DNA of 64,000 nt from Acidobacteriota bacterium (GCA_030697165.1 JAUYQQ010000017.1:1-64000), one strand, 5' to 3'; shown: positions 32,753-41,283, counted from the first letter of the stretch. The notes: generated from the sequence alone by a model not told the origin. Numbers and translations are program-made.

Positions 32753-33454
32753 ATGTTGGCAAGGAGGCCCGCCGCCAATAAGGATCATCGCAACCAACCC
32801 GCGTATCCCCTGAGTGAAGCTGCCAGGTATCTGAAGCTCCCGGCCGCGACGCTGCGTGCGTGGACGGTTGGGCGGCCGTACCCGACTGCTCATGGCCAGA
32901 GCCACTTCCCGCCGCTGATCAGGCCGGCATCTAAAGAGCCGCCCGTTCTGTCGTTCTGGAATCTCATCGAGGCGCATGTGCTTCGGGCGCTGCGAACCGA
33001 ACACGGGGTTCCCATCAAGGCGCTGCGCCAGGCCGTGGACTACGCCGAGAAGAAACTGAGCATTGAGCGCCTGCTCCTGAGCCCCGAGCTCAGGTCCGAG
33101 GCCGGCCGATTGTTCTTGGACCGCTACGGCGACCTGATTGACCTGCAGGCCTCCGGACAACTCGCCATGAGGCAGGTGTTCGAGGCGCACCTCAAACGCG
33201 TCGAGTGGGATGAATCGCGGTTCCCGGTTCGGCTGCGTCCGTTCGTGATGGCCGAGTCGTCGCTTGATGGGATGCCCATCGCGATTGACGCCAATATTTC
33301 ATTCGGTCGCCCAGTGGTACTTCGCGCCGGCATCTCGACGGCCGCTATCGCTTCGCGCATCGACGCGGGCGAGACAACGGACGACCTCGCAGCCGATTAC
33401 GGGCTTACCGTGGAGGAGATTGAGCACGCCGTTCTCTACGAGCGGGCGGCTTGA
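32753..33454 (+). CDS. VapB45-like antitoxin: HTH plus DUF433
   Basis: A 233-residue protein. The N-terminus has a MerR-like helix-turn-helix (YPLSEAARYLKLPAATLRAW), the middle is helical, and the C-terminus has a DUF433-like HTH (RPVVLRAGISTAAIASRIDAGETTDDLAADYGLTVEEIEHAV). Size and layout match VapB45-type antitoxins, which are longer than plain DUF433 proteins. It overlaps the next gene by 4 bases (TTGA), the pattern of a toxin-antitoxin operon. The start at 33 kb-side Met (32753) is the first Met; RBS AAGGGG lies about 14 bases upstream. Confidence 0.82.
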   Translation: MLARRPAANKDHRNQPAYPLSEAARYLKLPAATLRAWTVGRPYPTAHGQSHFPPLIRPASKEPPVLSFWNLIEAHVLRALRTEHGVPIKALRQAVDYAEKKLSIERLLLSPELRSEAGRLFLDRYGDLIDLQASGQLAMRQVFEAHLKRVEWDESRFPVRLRPFVMAESSLDGMPIAIDANISFGRPVVLRAGISTAAIASRIDAGETTDDLAADYGLTVEEIEHAVLYERAA

Positions 33455-33870
33455 GCGTTGTCTTCTTCACCGATCGAGATCTTGGCCTGCAGTTTCCAGC
33501 AATCCTGACTGCCGGAGGATTGACCGTCGAGCGGCACGGGGATCACTTCGCTCCCGATTGTCCGGACAGCGATTGGCTGGCCGCGGTTTCCGCCAAGGGC
33601 TGGGTAGCCCTGACCCACGACAAGCGAATCCGCTATAAGCCGAACGAACTGGCTGCGGTCGTCGACCACAAGGTGGCCTTGCTAGTCGTGGTTGGTGACG
33701 CGCCCTACTCGGAACTGGCGAAGGCCTTCGTCGCGACAGCGCCAGCTGTCTTGAAGTTCATCGCCGAACACGAGCCGCCCTACATTGCCAAGGTGTATCG
33801 GCCGTCGCCCACGGCGGTCAAGGCCGACCCGTCAGCCACCGGCCGCGTCGAGCTGTGGTACCCCAAGTAG
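33451..33870 (+). CDS. VapC45-like PIN-fold toxin
   Basis: A 139-residue protein of the PIN-like DUF5615/VapC45 group. It starts VVFFTDRDLGLQFPAIL and has DSDWLAAVSAKGWVALTHDKRIRYKPNE, in which D-R-D and THDKR supply the acidic and polar site. It should act as an RNase held by the upstream protein. The start codon is probably TTG at 33451, overlapping the antitoxin stop. Motifs look intact, so this may be the only complete two-gene TA module with its own HTH antitoxin here. Confidence 0.8.
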   Translation: MSVVFFTDRDLGLQFPAILTAGGLTVERHGDHFAPDCPDSDWLAAVSAKGWVALTHDKRIRYKPNELAAVVDHKVALLVVVGDAPYSELAKAFVATAPAVLKFIAEHEPPYIAKVYRPSPTAVKADPSATGRVELWYPK

Positions 33871-33910
33871 GTGTGTTGCTTGCGACCGAGGCAGAATTTG
33901 CGCTCTCGCC

Positions 33911-34309
33911 CTATGCCCCTGACGTCACGCTGGTAACCAGCTCCTCAACCGTCCCCAGCCACCCCAGCAACTCTGCCGACGTGGGCGGCAGCTCATACGG
34001 ATGCTGATGGCATGCCCGGCTGAGCCCCGCCCACGCGTAGGACACACGCCCCGCCAAGTGCCCATCGCCGAGGTCTTGGGGTCCTAGCGTCTTAGGGTTC
34101 TGAAGATAGTACGGAAGGCATAGCAGCTGCGCCTTCATCGAGCACTGCTCGATCCCGGGAGCGCGGACCTTCCAGAAATCATCCAGGGCACCTTCGAGGG
34201 CCTGCCTTGCCAGCAGGGCCGTGGCCCGCGGCCACAAGCCCGCCGTGGATGGGTCAATCCGCTCCATCAAGTTGCGCGCGGCGGTCACGACTTCGGCGTG
34301 CGCCAGCAT
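33911..34309 (-). CDS. HEPN-like protein, partner of a broken AAA ATPase
   Basis: A 132-residue helical protein starting MLAHAEVVTAARNLMERI. It contains SRACHQHPYELPP, an Rx4H motif (RACHQH) as in HEPN ribonucleases, and ends ELLGWLGTVEELV. It overlaps by one base (TGATG) the C-terminal piece of a RecF/SMC-like ATPase upstream, so the two formed a pair. An extra run of about 12 residues (NPKTLGPQDLG) is absent from the copy at 32113 and is encoded by a 9-base tandem repeat. Two more tail copies lie at 26896 and 32113. A role in abortive infection is plausible but inferred. Confidence 0.7.
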   Translation of the reverse strand: MLAHAEVVTAARNLMERIDPSTAGLWPRATALLARQALEGALDDFWKVRAPGIEQCSMKAQLLCLPYYLQNPKTLGPQDLGDGHLAGRVSYAWAGLSRACHQHPYELPPTSAELLGWLGTVEELVTSVTSGA

Positions 34310-34689
34310 CACAGCCCCTGGACCTTCTCGGCCAGCTTCTCGGTATCGCGGATCAGCAGTTGGATGTCGCCGGCGAACTCCTGGTGCGCGCCCTCCTTGC
34401 AGCCCTTGAACGCATCGCCCGCCCAGCTGCCCATCTTGTTCAGGCGCGCCATCACGTCGCCGCCGCGGTCGCGATCGTCGAAGAGGGCCAGTGCGGCCAG
34501 GGTGGTCCGCATCTCCGATACCAAGTGGGTTCCAGCGCGGCCCCCTTCGCCAAGGCTTCGGCGGGCCAAGCGGGCCAGGCCGTCCACGCGCGAGGGGTCC
34601 ATGGATTGCACCGGGTCGTCGATCACCACGAAGCGGAACGGGCTTTCGGGCAGGGTGGCGCGTGGCAGGAACAGGCTGAGGCCGTGGTC
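34309..34689 (-). pseudogene. AAA ATPase, C-terminal fragment (Walker B part)
   Basis: The frame LSLFLPRATLPESPFRFVVIDDPVQSMDPSRVDGLARL is the Walker B and D-loop region of a RecF/SMC-type ATPase. It then passes into a CCTTCGCCAAGG element (ARRSLGEGG) and the tail DIQLLIRDTEKLAEKVQGL. The Walker A part lies separately at 35672-36058, and about 1 kb of unrelated sequence with a toxin-antitoxin pair lies between. The region after Walker B is also shortened. It ends one base into the HEPN gene start. Confidence 0.75.
34543..34570. mobile_element. CCTTCGCCAAGG short element, copy 3
   Basis: CCCTTCGCCAAGGCTTCGGC followed by GGGCCAAG sits inside the ATPase C-terminal fragment. It reads SLGEGG in the gene frame, and normal ATPase sequence after DGLARL is missing. 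This is the third copy of the element, again within a rearranged gene. Confidence 0.65.
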
Positions 34690-34928
34690 TGAATTCGGAC
34701 TCGCTCGGCATTCGGCTGGCGCTGCATCCCGACTGGCTGCGTTGCTCCTCCCTTACATATGTGCAATATGCTCGGTCGTCGCGCCTTGCCATTCGGGCGC
34801 ATCGCCACCCTCGGTGCTCGAGCGAATCCGAATCCTGACCACCCGGGAGTGCAGTTCGCCGCGGCTCTTCACGCGCAAGGCAGTGCGGCCGAGTCCAAAC
34901 CTGTGGCTTGGCTTCGGCACGCGATGAC
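34690..34928. other. Decayed sequence between ATPase fragment and TA pair
   Basis: No gene was found in these 239 bases. They contain CTGCGTTGCTCCTCCC followed by ACATATGTGCAATATG, which resembles a palindromic intergenic repeat known from several phyla (recalled, not checked). The junction with the ATPase fragment is near 34689. Confidence 0.4.
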
Positions 34929-35324
34929 CTAGCCGCCAATCGGAAGTTGGCGGACTCTAATTCGGAGACCGGACTGCGATTTCTGCTCCACTGTGAGGAG
35001 GAAGGGCGTGGACAGATCTCCCGCAGCCGTGTTGGCAGCTTCGAGGGTAGCCAGCACGACGCCGCTTGAAATGTGCCCGGGGCGCAAGAACACGACGCCT
35101 GTCGAAATCGCCGAGCCTTGCAGAGCCAGCCGGCCAAAGTCTGGGTCGTGAGTGAGGACGACTCGGCCATCGGCGTCCGCCCGCTCGAGGATCAGGCTAT
35201 CGGCGGCTCCTGCCAGACCCAACTCCGAAACGGTTACGATCTGGCAGCCGAGGGCTCTCAGCCCAGAGACGACTTCGGGGTTGATGTTCTCGTCCGCTAG
35301 CAACGCGAACGCGAACAGGTTCAT
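34929..35324 (-). CDS. DUF5615 PIN-like toxin
   Basis: A 131-residue protein with the family start FAFALLADENINPEVVSGLRALG and the core ILERADADGRVVLTHDPDFGRLAL. DEN, E-A and the THDxDF motif form the acidic site of this PIN-like fold, so it may act as an RNase toxin. It overlaps the upstream DUF433 gene by 4 bases (ATGA), the standard order antitoxin-toxin. The pair sits in the middle of a disrupted ATPase gene. The tail after residue 105 is not distinctive. Confidence 0.85.
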   Translation of the reverse strand: MNLFAFALLADENINPEVVSGLRALGCQIVTVSELGLAGAADSLILERADADGRVVLTHDPDFGRLALQGSAISTGVVFLRPGHISSGVVLATLEAANTAAGDLSTPFLLTVEQKSQSGLRIRVRQLPIGG

Positions 35325-35554
35325 GCCGGTTGCGGCAGGTCGATTGTGCGGTCGTGCTTGAGTACCTGGGCCGCGTAGGAGAACGCTGCTGCCAAAGCCT
35401 CCGAGGTGAGTTGGGGGTAGCTGGTCAGAATCTCGTTCTGGCTGGCGCCGCTTCCCGCGAGCTCAAGCAGGAACTCCACGCTCAGCCGCGTGCCACGGAC
35501 GCAGGGTTTTCCGCCAAGAATGTCAGGGTCGGTGACGATCCATCCTGCGGTCAT
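35321..35554 (-). CDS. DUF433 antitoxin, intact copy
   Basis: A 77-residue protein, MTAGWIVTDPDILGGKPCVRG..., with SVEFLLELAGSGASQNEILTSYPQLT. This is the DUF433 fold (two HTH-like helices) that pairs with DUF5615 toxins. The gene overlaps its toxin by ATGA. It is about 90 percent identical by eye in DNA to the orphan copy at 26253-26456, including bases before the start, so one arose from the other recently. Confidence 0.87.
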   Translation of the reverse strand: MTAGWIVTDPDILGGKPCVRGTRLSVEFLLELAGSGASQNEILTSYPQLTSEALAAAFSYAAQVLKHDRTIDLPQPA

Positions 35555-35671
35555 GTGGGTTTCCCAGCCTTTGACTCGATGCTAGCGACCATCGGGGGAG
35601 GTGTCAACACGGGTAACCATCGCGGACCTTTGAGGGACCCTCGTCCAGCATGGAGCCCAGCTCGTTGTCCC

Positions 35672-36058
35672 CTACCCTTCCTTCCAGATCTTCGAGCGAT
35701 CCGACCAGCGCTTGCTGTCGCCGGTGAGCAGCACTTCCAGCGCCTCGGCGAAGCTGGACTTCCCGGAGCCGTTTCGCCCGACGATGATGGTCAGGCCGGG
35801 GCCGGCGGTCAGCGTGAGGGTTTGCCTGGGGCCGATGCCGCGGAAGCCTTCGACGGCGAGGGAGGTGAGGTATGCGCCCGTGCCTTTGGTTGCCGACGGC
35901 TTCTCGTCGGCCTTCGCCGTCGTCTTGGCGTTCTGGAGGACGCTGTCGAGGGCGTCGCGGCCGTCGCAGGCGGCGAGGACGAGGGCGCTCCAGTTCTTGG
36001 TGAGCAGTTCTTCTATCTCCAGGCGGGTCCGAACCAGATCCCGAAGGTCGCTATTCAT
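35672..36058 (-). pseudogene. AAA ATPase, N-terminal fragment (Walker A part)
   Basis: The frame from ATG 36058 begins MNSDLRDLVRTRLEIEELLTK. It has FRGIGPRQTLTLTAGPG and Walker A IIVGRNGSGKSSFAEALEVLL, then ends at KIWKEG and a stop. It is the start of a RecF/SMC-type ATPase whose end is at 34309-34689; the intervening few hundred residues are missing. The broken gene and the HEPN gene together look like a former two-gene defence module. The 5' part could still be translated as a 128-residue stub. Confidence 0.75.
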
Positions 36059-36138
36059 CTGATGTCCGATCTAGAACGCGCTTGGTCTCGCAATCGCGTA
36101 TCGCCAACGCTGTGACGCTCGCCGGGCGCAGTCGTCTA

Positions 36139-38313
36139 CTACGCTGTTTCCTTCATCCACGCCTGGCTTCGCTGGACGGATGCGCGAACCGCAACGCACC
36201 AGTCAGTCCAACGAGCCTCCGCGAAAATGTCGTGATGAAAGAACTTCGGAGTTATAACGTCGCCCATCGGAGTGCGGACACGTATCCGACTCACTCTGCA
36301 GGCTTCGAGTCGACGCCCCAGCCCCATAAAGAGTGTGCACAACCTGACAAACGCCTCAAGATCGGGCTTGATTGCCTCCTGGATAGCCAAGGCACGAAAC
36401 CGCTGCTCAAGTGCGGGCACATACTCTCCGTAGAGTATTTCTGAGAGCTCATGGAAGATGCTCGCGTACTGTCCAAGTCGCTGCCGGTGTTCGTACCAGT
36501 CCTCAGCACTGAGAGGACGATCTGCAGATTCCAGTCCCACCAGCGCTCGTTGCGATTGCGACCATAAGACGTTGCCAATCGCCAGGGCAATGTGCATGAA
36601 GTTTGGCACACCTGCAACGGACGGTGTCGAGCAATGGCGTCGCATCCTTCGGGTGTGACGCTCGCAGAATCCGATTGCTGCCTCGTGTAGGGACGCATAC
36701 GCGCGAAGGTTGCCTTGACCGAGGCCGTTAATCGCGGCGTCCCCGTCGTGCTGGGGTCTGGCTCTTCGATAGTCAAACGGCCGCTCGGCGTTGATTACCG
36801 GGATGTCGCAGTGCGTGAGAAAGTTCTGCAGCGTGTCGGTTTCATTCAATTGAAGGAGCTCGTCGAGCATTGCCGCGAACAGGGTAGCGCTACGCTGGGC
36901 CTCTCGAACTCGTCGCTCACGGCCTTTGCTTCGCCCGGTCTCGACATCCTGCAGGTTGAGGAGGAATAGACGGTTGCTGGCGAGCACGGTTGAGCGACCG
37001 GCTGCCGCTTCGAGGTGAACAACCGTGGCACCGGCGGCACACCTCTCCGCGGTAGGGCTATCAACCGTTGCGACCAACAGTGCTGGAGTCGACAAGGATA
37101 GGGGGACGCGGAGCTGGCCTCCATCCCCGGTAGACAGGATAACGAACCACTCGCTCAGGCCGCTGGGCGGTTCTCCGACCCGGCATGCAAGAACTTGATC
37201 GGTGAGGGTTGCTTCCAATAACTCGATTGGGGGCGATGGCACACGCGGATGACGTTCTTTCGGCGCTGTTCGCACCTTCAGTGGATCAGTTAGGACCGCC
37301 GCGGAGCCGCAAGGGTCGAACAGACGTTCAGGCTTGCAGACCTTGGTCGACAAACCGTCAATGACAATCATCAACTCGCAATTGCCGGTCTGGCTCGTCG
37401 AGAAGAGGCCCGAGTGCGTAAAGTTGGCGCTACCGAATGCGAGTCGAACCTCATCTCCAGCGATCACCGCTAAGGCCTTAGCATGGAGGGGTTGAGGGTG
37501 ACTGTCATCGTCGACCGCAATGTCTTTCACGGTCGCTGCGCCATTTCGAACGGCAGGATGTCGCACCCAATCAGGTGTTAGCGTGGTCAACCCGTTCTGG
37601 GTCCAAAGCGTGTACTTTTCGGCATTGAGGTCCCGGATCACGCGCGTGAGCGCTGCCGGGGTAGCATCGAAATATCGCGACACCGCGTGGAACGCAGTTG
37701 GACGCTTCTGGACGCCGTCGCACACTTGCTCCCAGATCGAGCGGTCTAGATTGTGAATCAAGCGCGCTGACGGACCAGGCGTAGCAGGAACCGAAGGTCT
37801 GCTCAGCCAAGGTGCGCCAACCAGGAGTTCCCGTAGATTGCCTTGTAGGTCGTCGCCCGGCGAGCTGTCGGCCAATCTCAGCAGGAACTGCACAGCCTGC
37901 TGGAACAATGCGAGGTGTTGTTCATCCTTCGCCGATTCGTAGCGATACACCCCGACAAGTTCGGCGTTTGTAGTTAGTCCCGCCTTACTAAAATTCGCGC
38001 TCCCAACGATCAGAAGCCCTTTCTCCTTGCTTGCGAACAGGAATAGCTTGGGGTGGAAAATGCCGGGCACCGAGATGGGGTGCAATAGATAACGGAGATT
38101 CGCAAGACGAGGCCATTCCGACGGCGGCGCGGCGAGAATCTCGTCGTAGATTCGACGGTCGAGAATGACCGACACGTTTCCGTTCTCCGATAGGGACTTC
38201 AGCCGGTCCAGGCAATAGTTCTCGAAGAAGTTCGGGTCGAACGTGAAGGTGCAGATTACAGCGTGATCGAATGTGTTCCGACCTAACGCCTCGTGAATGT
38301 CTGACCTCACCAT
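36139..38313 (-). CDS. Double-HKD phospholipase-D superfamily protein
   Basis: A 724-residue protein. Two PLD-type motifs lie in the first half: IFHPKLFLFASKEKGLLIVGSANFSKAGL (about 90-118) and LHAKALAVIAGDEVRLAFGSANFTHSGL (about 270-300). Each has HxK and GSANFxxxGL, so the protein resembles the nuclease/helicase-associated PLD group of defence loci. The second half (about 400-724) is helical and unknown. Its start overlaps the stop of the upstream gene by one base (TGATG), so the two are coupled. It is the last gene of the minus-strand run. Nucleic-acid cleavage is the likely activity. Confidence 0.8.
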   Translation of the reverse strand: MVRSDIHEALGRNTFDHAVICTFTFDPNFFENYCLDRLKSLSENGNVSVILDRRIYDEILAAPPSEWPRLANLRYLLHPISVPGIFHPKLFLFASKEKGLLIVGSANFSKAGLTTNAELVGVYRYESAKDEQHLALFQQAVQFLLRLADSSPGDDLQGNLRELLVGAPWLSRPSVPATPGPSARLIHNLDRSIWEQVCDGVQKRPTAFHAVSRYFDATPAALTRVIRDLNAEKYTLWTQNGLTTLTPDWVRHPAVRNGAATVKDIAVDDDSHPQPLHAKALAVIAGDEVRLAFGSANFTHSGLFSTSQTGNCELMIVIDGLSTKVCKPERLFDPCGSAAVLTDPLKVRTAPKERHPRVPSPPIELLEATLTDQVLACRVGEPPSGLSEWFVILSTGDGGQLRVPLSLSTPALLVATVDSPTAERCAAGATVVHLEAAAGRSTVLASNRLFLLNLQDVETGRSKGRERRVREAQRSATLFAAMLDELLQLNETDTLQNFLTHCDIPVINAERPFDYRRARPQHDGDAAINGLGQGNLRAYASLHEAAIGFCERHTRRMRRHCSTPSVAGVPNFMHIALAIGNVLWSQSQRALVGLESADRPLSAEDWYEHRQRLGQYASIFHELSEILYGEYVPALEQRFRALAIQEAIKPDLEAFVRLCTLFMGLGRRLEACRVSRIRVRTPMGDVITPKFFHHDIFAEARWTDWCVAVRASVQRSQAWMKETA

Positions 38314-39932
38314 CACACGCCTTCCGAGAGGGACCGCCTGAGGACGTCTCTTCCTTCTGCAGATACAACGAGGCTGGGCTTGCCCTTGGTGCCGACCCAA
38401 CGGAGCAGCCCAAGGTCGGCGAGAATGCTGACGGCCTGTTTGTGCCTAGACTCGCGAAAGTAAGGTGTGCAGTCCTGCTCTCGGTAGTACCGGCCCTCCT
38501 CGTGACGCAGCCAACAACTTTCGAGTCGGCCCTTGCCGTACATGACTTGGTCGTGCTGCTTAATGACCAACACACAAGCGATTCTCAGGGCCGTGCGCCA
38601 GTCCATCGCTCCATCGAACCAACTATCCAACAGTGGTAACACGTTAGGACTCGACAGCTCGTTGCCTGATTCCTGGGCAACCGCCAAGTAGCTGACGTCA
38701 GTCTGAATGCCTCGCCATTTGCCATACAGAATGGCGAGAACGACGCAAGAACGGGCCACTAGTTCCGGTGGTGACCCTGCATCTTCGTGGCAGAACCATT
38801 CGCTGAGTACGTTGTTGTAGGGGTAAGCAGAGCGAAGTTTGACGCACGCGGCTTCGTCCGGTTGGCGGCCGATCTGAAGGGCAGCCATGAGAGCCTTGGG
38901 AGTGGCACACCGGCGTCCAACGGCGCTATGCAAGTATTGGGCAAATCTCGAATCGGTCAGTTCGTCTAACACCTCGTCCAGGGTTGCTCCGCCAGGATGG
39001 CCAGCAATAGCATCGATCACTGCCTGAAGCACCCCTTCAAGTGCCTGCGTCAGGAACTGCTGCAGGCAGAACTGCCGCCAGAAATGCGTTGGCCTCTGCA
39101 ATTTAGCTTGGCTCACGAAATTCTTGGGACGATCTCTTGAATCGACAAGCACCCCAAAATAGGACGGGCCGAAGAGAAGCTGATCGGAGAGAGTGGCCTC
39201 CAACACCGGAATGTCTGCCTGCATGTAATCGGAAACAGTCTGGAGCACTCTCGCCAGGGAACCGCGCCGTCGGATAGTCGATTCGCTTGGGGTGGGGACG
39301 TTCAAACCGAAGAAGAGGTTGATCAGGAGCCGACGTTCCTGTGAGGCAAAGGGTCGACTGAGGCCATCCAGACCCAATCGCTCACTGGAGCGCTTTAGCA
39401 TGTTCAAGGGAACCGTCGCTTCTTCGAATCCCTTTTGGCGCAAGTACGGGGCCTCAGAGACGGCGTCCTGGAATACCCGAGCCAGGTCCTCGGCCATGCC
39501 GGGTGTAAGTCTGTCAAGCCCATCTTCGAGTCGCTGCGTCAGCCCAAGTTCGTACAGGCAACCAGAGTAGTACTGACCAAAAGCACCCAGCCGATTCGAA
39601 GGCAGGACCGCGAAGTCGGTTGAGATCTGACCGCTTGCCTTCGCTCGCGCGACCCGCACTTCGACAGCTCGAACGCCGACAGGATGGGTGCCATCGGCTC
39701 CAAGTAGTGTTGCGATTGCCACGGCTGCGTCACGGCGCTGAAAAGCCTTCACAAACGCGTCACCGCTACGTGGCTGATCCTGTTCGTGGATATGGCGAAG
39801 GATCCAACAATAGAGAGAGTAGTAGCGCGCGCGGTCTGTCTGGGTGGTAATTGCCGGCAGCATGCGGCCAGACAGCATGTGGGCAACACGCGATAGGCCG
39901 AGAGGGTCTCGACCGCCTGCATCCGTGACCAC
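38313..39932 (-). CDS. Unknown protein coupled to the PLD nuclease
   Basis: A protein of at least 539 residues that I do not recognise. The annotated start is a GTG at 39932, but the frame stays open upstream with sensible sequence (KIRPGSAGATALLPQWTKRVV), so the true start may lie at a rare codon near 39990. The visible motif DPLGLSRVAHML...DRARYYSLYCWILRHI suggests an alpha-helical fold. The C-terminus looks winged-helix-like (KQAVSILADLGLLRWVGTKGKP). It overlaps the PLD gene by one base. It is probably a partner or sensor for the nuclease. Confidence 0.65.
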   Translation of the reverse strand: MVTDAGGRDPLGLSRVAHMLSGRMLPAITTQTDRARYYSLYCWILRHIHEQDQPRSGDAFVKAFQRRDAAVAIATLLGADGTHPVGVRAVEVRVARAKASGQISTDFAVLPSNRLGAFGQYYSGCLYELGLTQRLEDGLDRLTPGMAEDLARVFQDAVSEAPYLRQKGFEEATVPLNMLKRSSERLGLDGLSRPFASQERRLLINLFFGLNVPTPSESTIRRRGSLARVLQTVSDYMQADIPVLEATLSDQLLFGPSYFGVLVDSRDRPKNFVSQAKLQRPTHFWRQFCLQQFLTQALEGVLQAVIDAIAGHPGGATLDEVLDELTDSRFAQYLHSAVGRRCATPKALMAALQIGRQPDEAACVKLRSAYPYNNVLSEWFCHEDAGSPPELVARSCVVLAILYGKWRGIQTDVSYLAVAQESGNELSSPNVLPLLDSWFDGAMDWRTALRIACVLVIKQHDQVMYGKGRLESCWLRHEEGRYYREQDCTPYFRESRHKQAVSILADLGLLRWVGTKGKPSLVVSAEGRDVLRRSLSEGV

Positions 39933-40000
39933 ACGTTTGGTCCACTGAGGAAGGAGGGCGGTTGCACCTGCGGAACCAGGTCGAATCTTCGTCTGGGTAC

Positions 40001-40933
40001 TCAGCCGCCCACCTCTTCGTAGGCCTTCCTGATCAACGGCTTTGCCAACTCGACTTCAGCCGAATCGGATACGGTGATCTCCAAGTCGCCGGTTCCAAAG
40101 TGCCCGATCGATGAGACGTCTCGACTGATTCCCTTTGGGCCTGGGAACTTCTTCGGGTCGAGCTTCAGATACAAGAGGAGTTTCTTGTGCTTCACTTCCA
40201 TACACAGGATGTTCTGTGATGTCTTGTAGCTGACGTAGAGCTTCTTCGGAGCGACGTCGATCGACGAGTCGAGGCCGGTCGTGAACTCGTTGACGGCGAG
40301 CGCCAGTTCGCGAATTGCCTCGGGCTTACCTTCAAGGTGTTCGTCAAACGTGTAGACACCAATCGCACGGGCTGCAGCCGACTTCCTGCCCGCCTCCACC
40401 ATAACTGGGTTCTTCCCGGCCAATGGCGCACCGATTCCGGCGTCTGACTTGCGGAAGACTTCTTCCAGATAGACAACATCGTTAGCGAAGGCGCGGTAGG
40501 TCCACAGTTCGAGGCCCGCGCCCATCATCCGAACCGCGTGCAGGTCGTACTTCCGGAAGTTCGGCGCTATACAAATGACTCTAACTGTTGACCAATCGAC
40601 CTTGATCTTGTCGCCCAATGCCTTTTGGGCGGCAACCTGGAAGTCGCCTCTGTGATCGTGAATCCAGGCGAGATAGAAGAGGCTTTGGTTGACCAGGTCA
40701 GAAGCCTCCGTGACCTTGTATTCGATGATGACGGGGTTATCGTCCTCCGACAGGGCGAGGGTATCGATGCGACCCGCGTGCTGTGAGCCAGTCGAAAACT
40801 CGGTCGCGACTAGCCGACACTTGAATACGGCGTCTAAGTTCGATTCAATCAGCCGCTGCAGCACCTTCTCGGACGTAAAGGGACGCTGCGGAACCGCCTG
40901 GAGAGTCGTCTTCGCAATCGAGAACAGTGGCAT
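40001..40933 (-). CDS. PD-(D/E)XK nuclease with DUF5655 domain
   Basis: A 310-residue protein. Residues about 40-100 carry RIDTLALSEDDNPVIIEYKV, the D...ExK site of a NucS/DUF91-like endonuclease. Residues about 200-310 match DUF5655 (DEHLEGKPEAIRELALAVNEF, then KLYVSYKTSQN and SRDVSSIGHFGTGDLEITV). Such proteins occur as single-gene nucleases, often in defence islands. The start ATG is at 40933. It is 67 bases upstream of the unknown gene and follows the small gene at 41053 on the same strand. Confidence 0.83.
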   Translation of the reverse strand: MPLFSIAKTTLQAVPQRPFTSEKVLQRLIESNLDAVFKCRLVATEFSTGSQHAGRIDTLALSEDDNPVIIEYKVTEASDLVNQSLFYLAWIHDHRGDFQVAAQKALGDKIKVDWSTVRVICIAPNFRKYDLHAVRMMGAGLELWTYRAFANDVVYLEEVFRKSDAGIGAPLAGKNPVMVEAGRKSAAARAIGVYTFDEHLEGKPEAIRELALAVNEFTTGLDSSIDVAPKKLYVSYKTSQNILCMEVKHKKLLLYLKLDPKKFPGPKGISRDVSSIGHFGTGDLEITVSDSAEVELAKPLIRKAYEEVGG

Positions 40934-41052
40934 TCGCGCTAGGCTCCGTCCATGAGGCTGAGTCCAGGGCAGTTCGCTCTGGCATTCTCGGACAACAGCA
41001 TTGTCGAAGAACACTTGAGTTACCAGTCCGAATTTGTCCAAGGCTGGGCGCG

Positions 41053-41283
41053 TCAGACCTCTCTGAAGGCCGGCCGTTGGGCGGCGTTGAACGCTCGGAT
41101 CGCGATTGTGTGCGCCAAACCGTGGCGGCCTTCCGGCGTACCGGCGGTCGTTACCCCGGCAAGCCAACATGCGACGTCCACCAGGGCGTCGGTTGCTTCT
41201 GCCTGCGAGGCCCCCGATTCACGTAGGGCACCCGCCACCGCGTCAAACAACGCAACATGTACTGGAGTGAGTGGCGCGTTCAT
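41053..41283 (-). CDS. Small hypothetical protein
   Basis: A 76-residue Ala-rich helical protein, MNAPLTPVHVALFDAVAGALRESG..., with no recognised family. It lies between the HEPN-like gene and the nuclease on the same strand, with gaps of 56 and 119 bases. Little Shine-Dalgarno signal is visible before the ATG at 41283. It could be a small partner (antitoxin-like) of a neighbour, but this is only its position speaking. Confidence 0.5.
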   Translation of the reverse strand: MNAPLTPVHVALFDAVAGALRESGASQAEATDALVDVACWLAGVTTAGTPEGRHGLAHTIAIRAFNAAQRPAFREV

